From the NCBI RefSeq assembly GCF_000812565.1, contig NZ_JTAM01000010.1:124001-188000 (forward strand): a DNA stretch of 64,000 nucleotides, written 5' to 3'. Below the pieces are notes generated by a model. The model saw only the letters and a list, made by a program, of their open reading frames with translations, searched no databases and was not told where the DNA came from. Positions 35,568 to 45,047 of the stretch are shown here, piece by piece. This stretch comes from Flammeovirga sp. OC4. GTDB lineage: Bacteria > Bacteroidota > Bacteroidia > Cytophagales > Flammeovirgaceae. Numbering within the stretch: position 1 is the stretch's first letter; each line of letters begins with the position of its first letter. The position numbers and the translations under genes were made by a program.

Positions 35568-37181
35568 TTAATAACCAGGGTTTTGATTCAAATTAGGGTT
35601 GGCACCTGTTTCCGATGATGGAATAGGATACAATTCATATTTAACATCAACATTATTGATACCGTTTGGCGTTGAAGTGTTTGTTCCTTTATAAGGCCAA
35701 GCAGTAACATGTTCACTACTTGTAAATGAATTGAATCTTCTTAGGTCCTGACGTCTGTGGCCTTCCCAGTATAACTCTCTTGCTCTTTCTGCAAGAATAT
35801 TTGTTAAGTTCATTGCTGGAATCTGTCCTTGACGATTCGCTCTAGCCCAAAGTCTTGTAAATACTCCTTGATCATGAGTACCATACTTTCTTACTTTAAT
35901 CTCTGCTTGCATCAACATTGCATCTGCTACTCTAAATACAGGGTAGTTTACTTCGGCAAAAGATGCATCTCCTTTATTTCCATTTGAATCAAAATTTCTG
36001 AATTTCATAACCGGAACACCTTCATTGAATTCATAGAAGTTTGAAATTTCAGGAGTGTGGCTGTTATCATAGAAAAGTAAGTCTCTATCATCTGAAACAT
36101 TCTCAAAGTATTTACCTAATGAAGTCATCGAGCGGTTACCTCCCCATCCTGGGAGTCCCATGTAATCTCTGTCCATTCCTCCACCTGTCGCTGCATTGAT
36201 AAGGTAAGTCATACCACCCCAAGTACGTGTTTGGTTACCAAAATAGTTGATAGAGAAAATTACCTCATTGCCTTCCTCATAGTTATCCATTAAGAACAAC
36301 GATTGGTATGCACTTACTTTGTTTTTAGAGTCCAAAGACAAAGCATATCTATTTAACACTTGCTCAACATATGTTTCAGCTTTGTCTAAGTAGTCTCCAG
36401 GTAAAACACTTGCATTTAAATAAACAGGTGCATTTAAATACAATTTTGTCAATAACATATATGCTACACCCACGTTTGCTTGACCAAACAAACTTTCATT
36501 TGTTTCCACAAGGTGTTGCTCATTGTCAGTATCAATAATAGCTTCTAATTCAGAACTAATATAATTGAATAGCTCATCTCCATCATGGCGTTGTCCCCAT
36601 GGCATTGGTAATTCAGCACCTACAGCATTCTCTTCAGTAACCATTGGTACACCATTACCATATAAATCAAGTGCATGCCAGTAAGAATACGCTCTTAAGA
36701 AACGTGCCTCAGCAATTTGGCTTGATAAATCAAAGTCTGATGCATTACAATCTCTGATAAATTGGTTAGCTAGTGAAATTTGATAAATCACTCTGTAGTA
36801 AAGTGCCTCATTCAAAGTATTTGTAGGAGACCAAGTCATTGTAGACATATCTGGCTGACCTGGATCATTCCAACAGTTGATTGCTTCATCTGTTGGTAAT
36901 TCTTGAGCTTCCCAATATCTACGTAGATATTGAGAGGCTCCTTCGTCTATACCACCAAGGTCACCGTTACCAACAGGACCTTCCTGACCTGTAACAGCAT
37001 AACCTGCATATAACTTTGCAAGACCTTGGTTATAATCTTCAATAGTTTGATACACCTTATCTTTAGTATCCACATTTGGATCTACAGGTACTGTATCTAA
37101 TTGGTGCAAGCATGATGTAAAAGCAGTTGTTGCTACGATCAGTGCTGGTGCAATATATTTTTTTAATGAATTTAAGTTCAT
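35568..37181 (-). CDS. susD: SusD/RagB-family nutrient-binding lipoprotein (locus 2)
   Basis: 537 residues, lipobox FTSC (Cys24). Family signatures: DYNQGLAKLYAGY, EARFLRAYSYWHALDLYGNG, AERARELYWEGHRRQDLRRF and YELYPIPSSETGANPNL. It is clearly paralogous to the product at 28891 (LDTVPVDP and DEGASQYLRRYWEAQELP are nearly shared) but differs in the substrate-facing middle, so the two systems may prefer different glucan lengths. It lies 23 nt after susC. Confidence 0.95.
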   Translation of the reverse strand: MNLNSLKKYIAPALIVATTAFTSCLHQLDTVPVDPNVDTKDKVYQTIEDYNQGLAKLYAGYAVTGQEGPVGNGDLGGIDEGASQYLRRYWEAQELPTDEAINCWNDPGQPDMSTMTWSPTNTLNEALYYRVIYQISLANQFIRDCNASDFDLSSQIAEARFLRAYSYWHALDLYGNGVPMVTEENAVGAELPMPWGQRHDGDELFNYISSELEAIIDTDNEQHLVETNESLFGQANVGVAYMLLTKLYLNAPVYLNASVLPGDYLDKAETYVEQVLNRYALSLDSKNKVSAYQSLFLMDNYEEGNEVIFSINYFGNQTRTWGGMTYLINAATGGGMDRDYMGLPGWGGNRSMTSLGKYFENVSDDRDLLFYDNSHTPEISNFYEFNEGVPVMKFRNFDSNGNKGDASFAEVNYPVFRVADAMLMQAEIKVRKYGTHDQGVFTRLWARANRQGQIPAMNLTNILAERARELYWEGHRRQDLRRFNSFTSSEHVTAWPYKGTNTSTPNGINNVDVKYELYPIPSSETGANPNLNQNPGY

Positions 37182-37204
37182 CTTAGTATCTAATTAATTG
37201 GTTA

Positions 37205-40200
37205 TTAAAAGTTCACGTTGAAACCGACCATATATGTAGTTGGTCTAGGATACATATTGTTATCAATACCTCCTTGAATTTCTGGATCAACACCTTTATA
37301 ACTAGAGAACACAAATGGATTGTTCACTGTACCAAATACTCTCACACTTGAATTACTACCCCATAAGTTGTTGAAATTATAACCTACCATGATATTGTCA
37401 ATTCTTAAGAAGTTCGCATCTTGGATGTAGTAATCCGAGTGTAACTGTCTTGTTTGGAACCCAGTGTTATAAATATCAGTAGTTACGTTGTTTGTATTGC
37501 CGTTGGCTGGTACATATAATTGATCATAAGCAGAGTTATTAGAGTCAACATTGTTGTACACTTGTGCTCCAAATTGAGCACGACCAGCCATACTGAACTC
37601 CCAGTTTTTATACATTAAACGAGTTGTGAAACCGAAGTATAAATTAGCCATAGGATCACCAGCGATATACTTGTCTTTTTCATCAATAACGCCATCTCCA
37701 TTTCTATCTACATAAGCTCCTTCAATTGGCTTTCCATTCGCATCATAAATTTGCTCATAAACTAAGAATGAATATGGTGTATAACCTACTCTATGAATTT
37801 GTACCGTTTCACCAGTACCACCAGAAATACCACCTACTTTCACACCTTCATAATTAGGGTCATCTACAGTCGTTAATTTCGTGATCTTAGAATCGTTCCA
37901 AGTCATGTTCACGCCAAAATCCCAGTGGAAATCTTGCTTTTGGATCACCTTGTAATTTAATGCCACTTCAAAACCAGTGTTCTCCATTGAACCTACGTTT
38001 GTCAACAACATGTTCGTTAAGTTCGAACCTCCCGGTACAGGAATCATGTTGATTAGATCGTTTGTGATTCTGTGGTAAGCTTCAGCTGAACCTGTTAATC
38101 TGTCATTAAAGAAACCGAAGTCTAAACCAATATTATAAGTGGTTGTTTCTTCCCACTTGATATTTTCATCATAACCTTCTGGACGAACAGTATTAATGTA
38201 CTCCCATCTTCCTGTATAAGGATTATAGAAACCATACATAGAGTTGTTGTCACCTACAGTATAAGTAGGCATATAAGGGTAGTTATTATCAGTAATGTTT
38301 TGTTGACCTGTAACACCTACACCCGTTCTTAATTTCAAACTAGAAACAAAGTCTACAGATTGCATCCATGGCTCTTCCTTGATCTTCCAAGCCAATGCTA
38401 ATGAAGGGAAAGTACCCCATCTATTATTAGGAGAGAAACGAGATGTACCATCTTGACGTACCGTAACTGTAGCCATATACTTGTTATTAAAAGTATAATT
38501 TGCTCTACCAAAGAATGATACTAAGTAATATTCAGTAGCATATAATCTTTCTGGGTTGTCCACGTTACCATAAACGTTATTTTCATAGTTACTACCTTCT
38601 TCATAGAAGTGTTGCCATGAATAACCACCCATAACATCGAATCTATGTTTACCTAATTCTTTGTTGTACTGTGCATAAACATCTAATAACTCATTTCTTT
38701 TTACTTGAGAGAAATTCGAAACAAAACCACCAACATCATCAGTACCTGAAGGACCATTATTTTCGTTCCATGATGTTTCTATACCTTCGTATACACCACC
38801 TTTAGAGCTTGAGTAATCATAACCTGCATTTACTTTTACGGTAAGGTCCTCAAAACCATGAATTTTGTAATCAATTTGAGCATTACCAATACTTCTATTT
38901 ACATTTGAAGTATTTGAATTTTGATTGATCATTGCCATTGGGTTAGAAGGAGCATTCACTGATCTTCCGGATGTAGGATCATTAGGATCAGTTACCCATG
39001 TATGGTACCCACCGTATTGAGGGTATCTATCGTCATAAACCGGCTGCGTAGGATCATAAGCTACTGCACTACCAATAGCACCAGTATTACCAAAATTGTT
39101 ATTCACAAACATACCTTTCACTGATGCGTTTACCTTTAAGTGATCATCCAAAAATGTTGGAGACAAGTTTAAGTTTAGTGTAGTACGATCCATTGAAGAA
39201 CCTTCTAAAGTACCATTATCTAATGTATAACCTACTGAAGCACGGTAAGGTAAAAATCCTTTTACATTACCAGAAACACCTACGTTATGGTCAGTAGAAA
39301 CTGATGTTTTAAATACTTCATCTTGCCAATCTGTGTTTGCATCTCCTAGTAAGTGTTCCCCTAGTCTACCTGACATAATACTTCTGTATTGATCAGCAGA
39401 TAAAACATCTACCCTATTGTTTAGCGTGTTGACAGAAACTGAACCATTATAGTTCACATTGATAGAAGATTCATTAGAAGAACCTTTTTTGGTTGTAATG
39501 ATAATTACACCGTTTGATGCTCGTGAACCGTAAATTGCTGTCGCCGATGCATCCTTTAATACCGTCATTGACTCAATATCTGCAGGGTTAATGGCATTTA
39601 ATGGGTTTCTCATACCAGAAATACCCTCAGAATCAACAGGTACACCATCGATCACAATCAATGGATCATTTGATGCAGAAAGCGATGATCCTCCACGAAT
39701 ACGGATTGTTGCTCCAGAACCAGGAGCACCACCGCCAGTAGTAATCTGAACACCAGCAACTTTACCTTGTAATAAACCTTGAGGTGAATTAATTGCACCT
39801 TTGTTGAATCCGTCAGCATTAATAGCCTCTACTGAACCTGTAGCATCTTTCTTCGTAGTACTACCATAACCGATAACTACTACCTCTTCTAATTGTTCAG
39901 CATCTACTTCCATAGGGACATCAATTACAAACTCAGAACCCAATGAAATATCTTTTGTTAAGTATCCGATATAACTAAAAGATAAAACCTTATCCGCCGC
40001 CCCTACACTCAATGTGTATTGACCATCGAAATTTGTTGTTGTTCCTAGTGTTGTCCCTTTTATTACAACAGCAACACCTGGAAGTGGTGCACCGTTTTCA
40101 TCTACAACAGTACCTTTGATTGATTTTTCTTGTGCAAATACTAAGCTACTCCCTAAAGTAAAGAGCATACACAAGAGGGTACAAACAAAACTTTTGCTTG

Positions 40201-40222
40201 TAATACGTAATTTTACATTCAT
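37205..40222 (-). CDS. susC: SusC/RagA TonB-dependent oligosaccharide transporter (locus 2)
   Basis: 1005 residues, same layout as the locus 1 paralogue: signal peptide (VFAQ), CarboxypepD_reg-like domain, plug motif VVVIGYG with KKDATGSV, barrel, terminal Phe (MVGFNVNF). The first 110 residues are nearly identical to the paralogue; the barrel diverges more. It imports oligosaccharides with the SusD at 35568. First gene of its operon; its upstream region carries the same operator pair and promoter block as locus 1. Confidence 0.96.
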   Translation of the reverse strand: MNVKLRITSKSFVCTLLCMLFTLGSSLVFAQEKSIKGTVVDENGAPLPGVAVVIKGTTLGTTTNFDGQYTLSVGAADKVLSFSYIGYLTKDISLGSEFVIDVPMEVDAEQLEEVVVIGYGSTTKKDATGSVEAINADGFNKGAINSPQGLLQGKVAGVQITTGGGAPGSGATIRIRGGSSLSASNDPLIVIDGVPVDSEGISGMRNPLNAINPADIESMTVLKDASATAIYGSRASNGVIIITTKKGSSNESSINVNYNGSVSVNTLNNRVDVLSADQYRSIMSGRLGEHLLGDANTDWQDEVFKTSVSTDHNVGVSGNVKGFLPYRASVGYTLDNGTLEGSSMDRTTLNLNLSPTFLDDHLKVNASVKGMFVNNNFGNTGAIGSAVAYDPTQPVYDDRYPQYGGYHTWVTDPNDPTSGRSVNAPSNPMAMINQNSNTSNVNRSIGNAQIDYKIHGFEDLTVKVNAGYDYSSSKGGVYEGIETSWNENNGPSGTDDVGGFVSNFSQVKRNELLDVYAQYNKELGKHRFDVMGGYSWQHFYEEGSNYENNVYGNVDNPERLYATEYYLVSFFGRANYTFNNKYMATVTVRQDGTSRFSPNNRWGTFPSLALAWKIKEEPWMQSVDFVSSLKLRTGVGVTGQQNITDNNYPYMPTYTVGDNNSMYGFYNPYTGRWEYINTVRPEGYDENIKWEETTTYNIGLDFGFFNDRLTGSAEAYHRITNDLINMIPVPGGSNLTNMLLTNVGSMENTGFEVALNYKVIQKQDFHWDFGVNMTWNDSKITKLTTVDDPNYEGVKVGGISGGTGETVQIHRVGYTPYSFLVYEQIYDANGKPIEGAYVDRNGDGVIDEKDKYIAGDPMANLYFGFTTRLMYKNWEFSMAGRAQFGAQVYNNVDSNNSAYDQLYVPANGNTNNVTTDIYNTGFQTRQLHSDYYIQDANFLRIDNIMVGYNFNNLWGSNSSVRVFGTVNNPFVFSSYKGVDPEIQGGIDNNMYPRPTTYMVGFNVNF

Positions 40223-40560
40223 AACTTTGTAGTTAAAATTGACTGGTTTTTAACACTCTGCAAAAACAACTTCCCACTACTTCTTTTAATGTATTATGAA
40301 TAAGTCCTAAAAAGGCATTAAATAGGCTATAGTATATGCTCTTTACAGCATTTTATTCACAATTAATCATCAAGAATTAATGCAAAACTATTTTTGACTT
40401 AGTGCTTAATTATTTAAACATAAAGTGTAAGGTAAGCTCTACAGAAATATCACTTTTCTGACAAGCTTAAAATAAATTAGGTTTGATTTTTATTGTTTAT
40501 TTAATAATAAGTTTAACAGACTTCTTTTTTATTTCATTTTCAATTTAGTGCTTCAAAAAA

Positions 40561-40583
40561 TACAAGTGCAAGATAAACACTTT
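40561..40583 (-). promoter_or_regulatory. Conserved promoter-like block upstream of susC locus 2
   Basis: One mismatch to 33816-33838 over 23 bp; contains tatcttgc, close to TAnnTTTG. It lies 339 nt before susC and 126 bp from the nearer operator. Confidence 0.45.
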
Positions 40584-40708
40584 TAGTATCACAGTATGAT
40601 TAATTTATTGTAAATATACGTGTTAAATTTAACCTCATAACAATACAAACTTGGTAATAATATTTGATATTATTTAAATTAATGCTTCATTGATTTAAAA
40701 TTTAATAA

Positions 40709-40722
40709 ACAAACGGTTTCTA
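40709..40722. promoter_or_regulatory. Operator-like site A, susC locus 2
   Basis: acaaacggtttcta; identical to site A of locus 1 over caaacggtttct. Confidence 0.55.
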
Positions 40723-40838
40723 TTCGAGTTAATTTTAACGTAAATGAAACCTTATTTTTTAACGTTTAGATTATAAAATTTGGATATAAATGAAAAAAAA
40801 GATCAAGTTTTTGAAATTGATTAATCTTGGAATTCTCC

Positions 40839-40852
40839 TAAACCGGTTGCTA
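40839..40852. promoter_or_regulatory. Operator-like site B, susC locus 2
   Basis: taaaccggttgcta, exactly 130 bp from site A, as in locus 1. Identical to site B of locus 1 over cggttgct. Confidence 0.55.
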
Positions 40853-40888
40853 TAAAAACGAGCTGTTTTTCACTGTTTAATGAAAATA

Positions 40889-40938
40889 AAAAAGCCTTTA
40901 ACAAAAGATCTATTTTGTAATCTTTTATTAAAGGCTTT
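40889..40938 (-). terminator. Terminator after the DsbA-family gene
   Basis: aaagcctttaacaaaagat pairs with atcttttattaaaggcttt (one wobble or mismatch), 10-nt loop, T6 run on the minus strand. It lies about 80 nt past the stop. Confidence 0.85.
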
Positions 40939-41018
40939 GAATTAAAATATAACTTTTCTAAGCAGCAACACTATCTAATTATTAAACATAATGGTAAAGC
41001 ACTTAGTTTACAGAATAT

Positions 41019-41642
41019 CTAAAGGGTATAACCATAGATTTTGTCTACCATCTCATCACCATCAAAATACCCTGCTGCTAATTCGGTCATTTCTCCATCT
41101 CCTTTATCAAATAATAATGATGGAAAGCCATTGGCCAACTGTCTTGCTCTATTGATTTCACCGATCGTGGCTTTTTGGTCTTCTTCACTACCCCATGAAT
41201 CCATGAATAATTTCACATCCAATTCCAGTTTTTGAAGAATAGACAAATAGGTTTTGAAATCATCAAAGCGCTGACCAAAATAAAATTGAGCCTTTTGAAG
41301 CTCCGAAATAAAAGCAAGCATTTTAGAAGGAGCATTCTTTTTTACCCAAGTCATCGCCAAAGCAGGCTCAAAACTCGAAAAAGTATACGTCTCGTCTTGT
41401 GCTAACTCATAAAACTCTGTACTTACTAATGCTCCCGTTCTCTTTTCCATCACCGGTGAATGCTGTTTCATGAACTGATACGTCGGTGCACCACCTTTAG
41501 GGGCTTGTTCACCAATCCACATGCCTCCTACTAAAAATTCAAACTGAATTTCATCTTTATAAGCTTCATATACTTTTTGTATACTTTCGCTATTGCCGTA
41601 GCACCACCCACATTGAGGGTCCATTATATATATAAGTTTCAT
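41019..41642 (-). CDS. DsbA-family (FrnE-like) thioredoxin-fold protein
   Basis: 207 residues without a signal peptide, so cytoplasmic. The active site is CGWC (Cys11-Cys14) directly after the first strand (LIYIMDPQ), as in FrnE/2-hydroxychromene-isomerase-like DsbA relatives. A helical insert follows and the cis-Pro region is near GFPSLLF. The reaction is presumably thiol-disulfide exchange or a glutathione-dependent reaction; the partner is unknown. Single gene, with its own terminator downstream. Confidence 0.85.
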   Translation of the reverse strand: MKLIYIMDPQCGWCYGNSESIQKVYEAYKDEIQFEFLVGGMWIGEQAPKGGAPTYQFMKQHSPVMEKRTGALVSTEFYELAQDETYTFSSFEPALAMTWVKKNAPSKMLAFISELQKAQFYFGQRFDDFKTYLSILQKLELDVKLFMDSWGSEEDQKATIGEINRARQLANGFPSLLFDKGDGEMTELAAGYFDGDEMVDKIYGYTL

Positions 41643-41874
41643 TTTATTTATTGTTTGAACAAATATTCATCATTTTATCAGGATAAAAAAATAGTTCACC
41701 TTATACTAAAGTGAACTATGAAAAAATATGGGTCAATTACCTTTATTTTTTGAATTTATATTTTGCTAGTACTCAGCAATATAAATCATTAATTTATTAC
41801 AATATAGTGGTATTCAAGTCGATAATAAAATTTAAAACACATTATGATTTTTTACGTCTGACAAGAAAATACTA

Positions 41875-42783
41875 CTATCGATTTAAATCAACAGAAGTGG
41901 TTACTTCAATCAGTGCTTTATCTCCAATACATTTAATCTGATATTTTCCTCCTAGCTTTATGGGTGTATTCGGATAATCATGTCCTGCTGATACATCCGT
42001 AATCACTGGAACATTGACTTTTTCCTTCACCATTCTACTAATACTCAGTGGGAAAAAAGGTTCTTCTTCGTCCGGTATACCTGAAAATTGTCCTAGAATA
42101 ATTGCTTTCACATTTTTAAATGCACCACTACGGTTTAAATGTGTTAAAGAACGATCAATCTGATAGGGTTTTTCTCCTACTTCCTCTATAAACAATATCT
42201 TATTTTCAGTATTCAACTCTGAATAAGTAGCAATTTGATCGGCCAAAAGACATAAATTACCACCAACTATTTCACCTTCTATCACTTGATCACTAAACTT
42301 TTCGTTTACTTCCCCTTTAATACACGGGTATTCATCATAAAAGAGAATACCTTTCAATTGACTAAGGCTGACTTCTAATTCTTTTTTTGAAAACTGTCCG
42401 ACCATTGGAGCATGGATCGAGGAAAAACCAAGGTTATTGACACAAGTATGTAATGCTGTCACATCTGAAAATCCAATGATATACTTTGGATGATCTATAA
42501 ATTTTGACCAGTCGATTCTATCAATGATTCGTGTAAGACCGTATCCACCCCTTGCCATAAAAATAGCTTTAATGTCAGGGTCATCTAATGCCATTTGTAA
42601 TTTCCCTGTTCTTCTACTATCTGCTCCTGCAAGGCTTCCCCATTCTGCAGCCCATTCTTGATCATTGAGCACAATCAAACCCCACTCTCTCAATACCTCA
42701 ATACCTTGTAATGTTGCTTCTACATCTACTTTACCTGAACTAGCCACAACGGCAACTTTATCTCCTCTCTTTAAAGTATTCAT
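41875..42783 (-). CDS. ldcA: LD-carboxypeptidase (S66 family)
   Basis: 302 residues. It cleaves the L,D bond between meso-diaminopimelate and terminal D-alanine of muropeptides during cell-wall recycling. The Ser-Glu-His triad is visible: Ser106 in GFSDVTALH, Glu200 in LFIEEVGEKP, His268 in AGHDYPNTP. The start VAVVASSG and ARGGYGLTRI are also characteristic. No signal peptide, in keeping with a cytoplasmic recycling enzyme. Monocistronic. Confidence 0.93.
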   Translation of the reverse strand: MNTLKRGDKVAVVASSGKVDVEATLQGIEVLREWGLIVLNDQEWAAEWGSLAGADSRRTGKLQMALDDPDIKAIFMARGGYGLTRIIDRIDWSKFIDHPKYIIGFSDVTALHTCVNNLGFSSIHAPMVGQFSKKELEVSLSQLKGILFYDEYPCIKGEVNEKFSDQVIEGEIVGGNLCLLADQIATYSELNTENKILFIEEVGEKPYQIDRSLTHLNRSGAFKNVKAIILGQFSGIPDEEEPFFPLSISRMVKEKVNVPVITDVSAGHDYPNTPIKLGGKYQIKCIGDKALIEVTTSVDLNR

Positions 42784-42894
42784 ATATTTTGTCCCTTCGT
42801 TGATTCAATTAAAAATAGTCAATACAGTTTATATTCAATCAGATTCTACCTCAAACTTTACTTTTAGTATCATATTATCTTCTAAAAGCAAAAA

Positions 42895-42923
42895 AGGCTG
42901 ACTCAAAAAAACGAGTCAGCCCT
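42895..42923 (-). terminator. Terminator after the secreted beta-sandwich gene
   Basis: Perfect aggctgactc/gagtcagcct stem with an 8-nt loop and a T6 run on the minus strand, about 70 nt past the stop at 42994. Confidence 0.9.
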
Positions 42924-42993
42924 AAAATAATAAGTTTGAGCAATGGAGTGTTAAGCAAAAAAATCTATAGCAAACAAACAGTTACCTTATATA

Positions 42994-43602
42994 TTAAAAC
43001 ATTGTAATTCGATCAGAATAAGTTACATCATTCTCCACTACATTCAAGATGAACTGAGTAACACCTAAAGATCTTAAATCTATACTTGTTATTGCATTTT
43101 CACCTGGCAGAAATGTAGTTTCATACAATAACTCATCATCTCCACTTGGAGATTTAAAGACAAGATTTACATTTTCTGTTAAAACAGAAGTTGTTTCTAC
43201 TTTCATTACCGTTCCCTGCATTTTCACAACAAAACCTCTGTTTTTAGTATGCATTGTGTAGTCTCTCATTGAGACTCTTTTAGACTTTGATAACTTAAAT
43301 TCTCTTGTGACAACTTTATCTTCAAAAGTCATTTTAAAAACATAAGTTCCTTTTTCTAAAGATGACATATCAATCTCTTCAAGAGTACTTTCATTCACCG
43401 ATAAATTTTCTTCCAAGAATTGATGTCCTTCATCGTCTAAGACTTTAATTTTGACATCTTTATTTTCATTAATAAGAGAGGAGAAGTTAATAGCTACAAC
43501 TGATTTTTTAACAGAGATAGTATAAGAGATGTCATTCGCAAATGATGCAATTGATAGAACATTTAATAGTAATGTGACGATTAGTATTGTTAATTTCTTC
43601 AT
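42994..43602 (-). CDS. Secreted beta-sandwich protein, T9SS-tail-like domains
   Basis: 202 residues from the ATG at 43602; this start gives a clean signal peptide (MKKLTILIVTLLLNVLS...FAN), while the longer frame adds 28 residues of unlikely sequence. After the signal come two beta-sandwich units of about 85 residues. The first (VKIKVLDDEGHQFLEENLS, then SLEKGTYVFKM) strongly resembles a type IX secretion C-terminal sorting domain, but it lies in the middle; the second (VNLVFKSPSGDDELLYE, then LGVTQFILNV) is a weaker copy. No function can be assigned. Monocistronic. Confidence 0.7.
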   Translation of the reverse strand: MKKLTILIVTLLLNVLSIASFANDISYTISVKKSVVAINFSSLINENKDVKIKVLDDEGHQFLEENLSVNESTLEEIDMSSLEKGTYVFKMTFEDKVVTREFKLSKSKRVSMRDYTMHTKNRGFVVKMQGTVMKVETTSVLTENVNLVFKSPSGDDELLYETTFLPGENAITSIDLRSLGVTQFILNVVENDVTYSDRITMF

Positions 43603-43952
43603 ATTTAGTAAAAAGTTTAAATATTGTTTCAGTTCTAAAGTTCTTAAGGCTAATTTAAAGGAGAGTTTTAAGCAATTTCCTGTCAAATTACAGTTTTCGT
43701 AAAAAAACAGTGATTTTATTACATTAATTGTAAAATGAACTATTATTAAATTGTATTATACAAATAAATTAAGTGACTATTCCCAGATGAAAAGCTTCAA
43801 ATAGTAAAGATTCTATTGACACTAAGGTATTCAAATTCAATTTTTTAGGAGATAAGAATATCAAGAGTAAAAGTCATAGGTTTTTAGAAAACATATTTTA
43901 AATTATATAGCAACTCGTTCATAAATAATTATTGCTCCAATTTTCCTAGCTA
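43603..43952. other. Divergent gap, beta-sandwich gene / MORN gene
   Basis: 350 bp, very AT-rich. I found no exact TAnnTTTG box, hairpin, repeat or open frame worth naming on either strand. Confidence 0.5.
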
Positions 43953-45002
43953 ATGAAATGTATAAGCTTAACCTTCCTTATAATGATGGTTTCATTATTA
44001 GTGACAGCCCAGAAAAAAGTCTATTTTGATGAAGATTTAAATGAAGTGTCTACTACCTCAAATGAAAAAAGATATTACAGTGAATATGACTTTTTGGAAG
44101 TAAATCAAGATGGTTTTTATCAGCATAACCTCTATGATCTTGAAGAAAACTTATCTCAACGTTTTCTAACTGAAGGTTCCTCCATACGGAGTAAAAAATT
44201 TGGTGACTTTACCTCTTATTTTCCAAATGGTCAGATCAAGATGGAAGGACAGTTTTCTAAGGGTGAAAAAACAGGACTATGGAAATTGTATTACGAAAGT
44301 GGAAAAATTAAAGAAGAAGGTGGGTTTGAAAATAATCTCAAGATTGGAGTATGGAAAAGATATTATGAAAACGGGCAATTAGAATATACTTTCATTGAAC
44401 ATTACAGTATGGAAGGGCAATATATTGAAAGAATTTTTGAAAATGCCTGGGATAAAACAGGAAAACAAACACTTACTGATCAGACAGGTTGGGTTAAGTT
44501 TTTCAATGAAGAAGAAAGATATTCTGAAGAAGGAACACTCAAAATTGGGCAAAAGGAAGGTACTTGGATTGGTACTTATGAAAATGGTCAAAAATTTTAC
44601 GAGGAAGAGTATGAGGCTGATTCTTTAATAAGAGGCGTAAGCTGGGATAAAAACAATAAAAGTTATAAATACACAGATTTGAAAATAGAAGCCTACCCAG
44701 AGATGGGGTACAAGAAGTTTTACAAAAAATTTTATAACCGTTTCCAATCTAAATATCTTACTAAAAACATATTCAACAACAGTTACACGTTTGCAGAAAC
44801 CCTATATGTGGCTTTTGATATTGGTTTGGATGGTACGATCAGTAATATCACAGTTTTGAATCCTCAACTTCCAAGCATCAATAATGCTGCTATTAATACA
44901 TTGCAAGAACTAGAAAATTGGGTCCCTCCGGTCATAAGAGGACAAACAGTTGCTTCTACTCACATATTTCCTGTTGAACTTTACTCAAGCGATGAGTATT
45001 AA
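43953..45002 (+). CDS. MORN-repeat protein with TonB C-terminal domain
   Basis: 349 residues. A signal peptide (1-19, LLVTAQ) is followed by MORN_2-type repeats (about 85-215, recurring YFPNGQIKMEGQF and YYESGKIKEEGGF patterns) and a C-terminal TonB_C-like domain (about 275-349, VAFDIGLDGTISNITVL then VPVEL-type end). There is no N-terminal membrane anchor or proline-rich spacer, so it is not a classical TonB. Such secreted fusions are common in Bacteroidota and probably act in periplasmic protein contacts; the function is unknown. Confidence 0.8.
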   Translation: MKCISLTFLIMMVSLLVTAQKKVYFDEDLNEVSTTSNEKRYYSEYDFLEVNQDGFYQHNLYDLEENLSQRFLTEGSSIRSKKFGDFTSYFPNGQIKMEGQFSKGEKTGLWKLYYESGKIKEEGGFENNLKIGVWKRYYENGQLEYTFIEHYSMEGQYIERIFENAWDKTGKQTLTDQTGWVKFFNEEERYSEEGTLKIGQKEGTWIGTYENGQKFYEEEYEADSLIRGVSWDKNNKSYKYTDLKIEAYPEMGYKKFYKKFYNRFQSKYLTKNIFNNSYTFAETLYVAFDIGLDGTISNITVLNPQLPSINNAAINTLQELENWVPPVIRGQTVASTHIFPVELYSSDEY

Positions 45003-45037
45003 AAAAGCCAACTTTTGTGATTAAAAGTTGGCTTTTT
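45002..45037. terminator. Bidirectional terminator, MORN gene / argH
   Basis: Perfect 15-bp arms aaaaagccaactttt/aaaagttggcttttt with a 6-nt loop, between the convergent stops at 45002 and 45048. Confidence 0.92.
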
Positions 45038-45047
45038 GAGAATTGAA

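Larger units (their letters stand above)
40223..41018. other. 796-bp gap upstream of sus locus 2
   Basis: No gene seen. Holds the promoter-like block (40561-40583), operator sites at 40709 and 40839, and the terminator of the DsbA-family gene (40889-40938). The remainder is AT-rich sequence without recognisable structure. Confidence 0.7.

Noticed and set aside
41711-41941. Plus-strand open frame in the gap before ldcA
   Set aside because: Partly antisense to ldcA, very Tyr/Phe/Lys-rich from AT bias, no homologous feature.
43603-43686. Longer start for the secreted beta-sandwich gene
   Set aside because: The extra residues would bury the signal peptide; the ATG at 43602 restores it.
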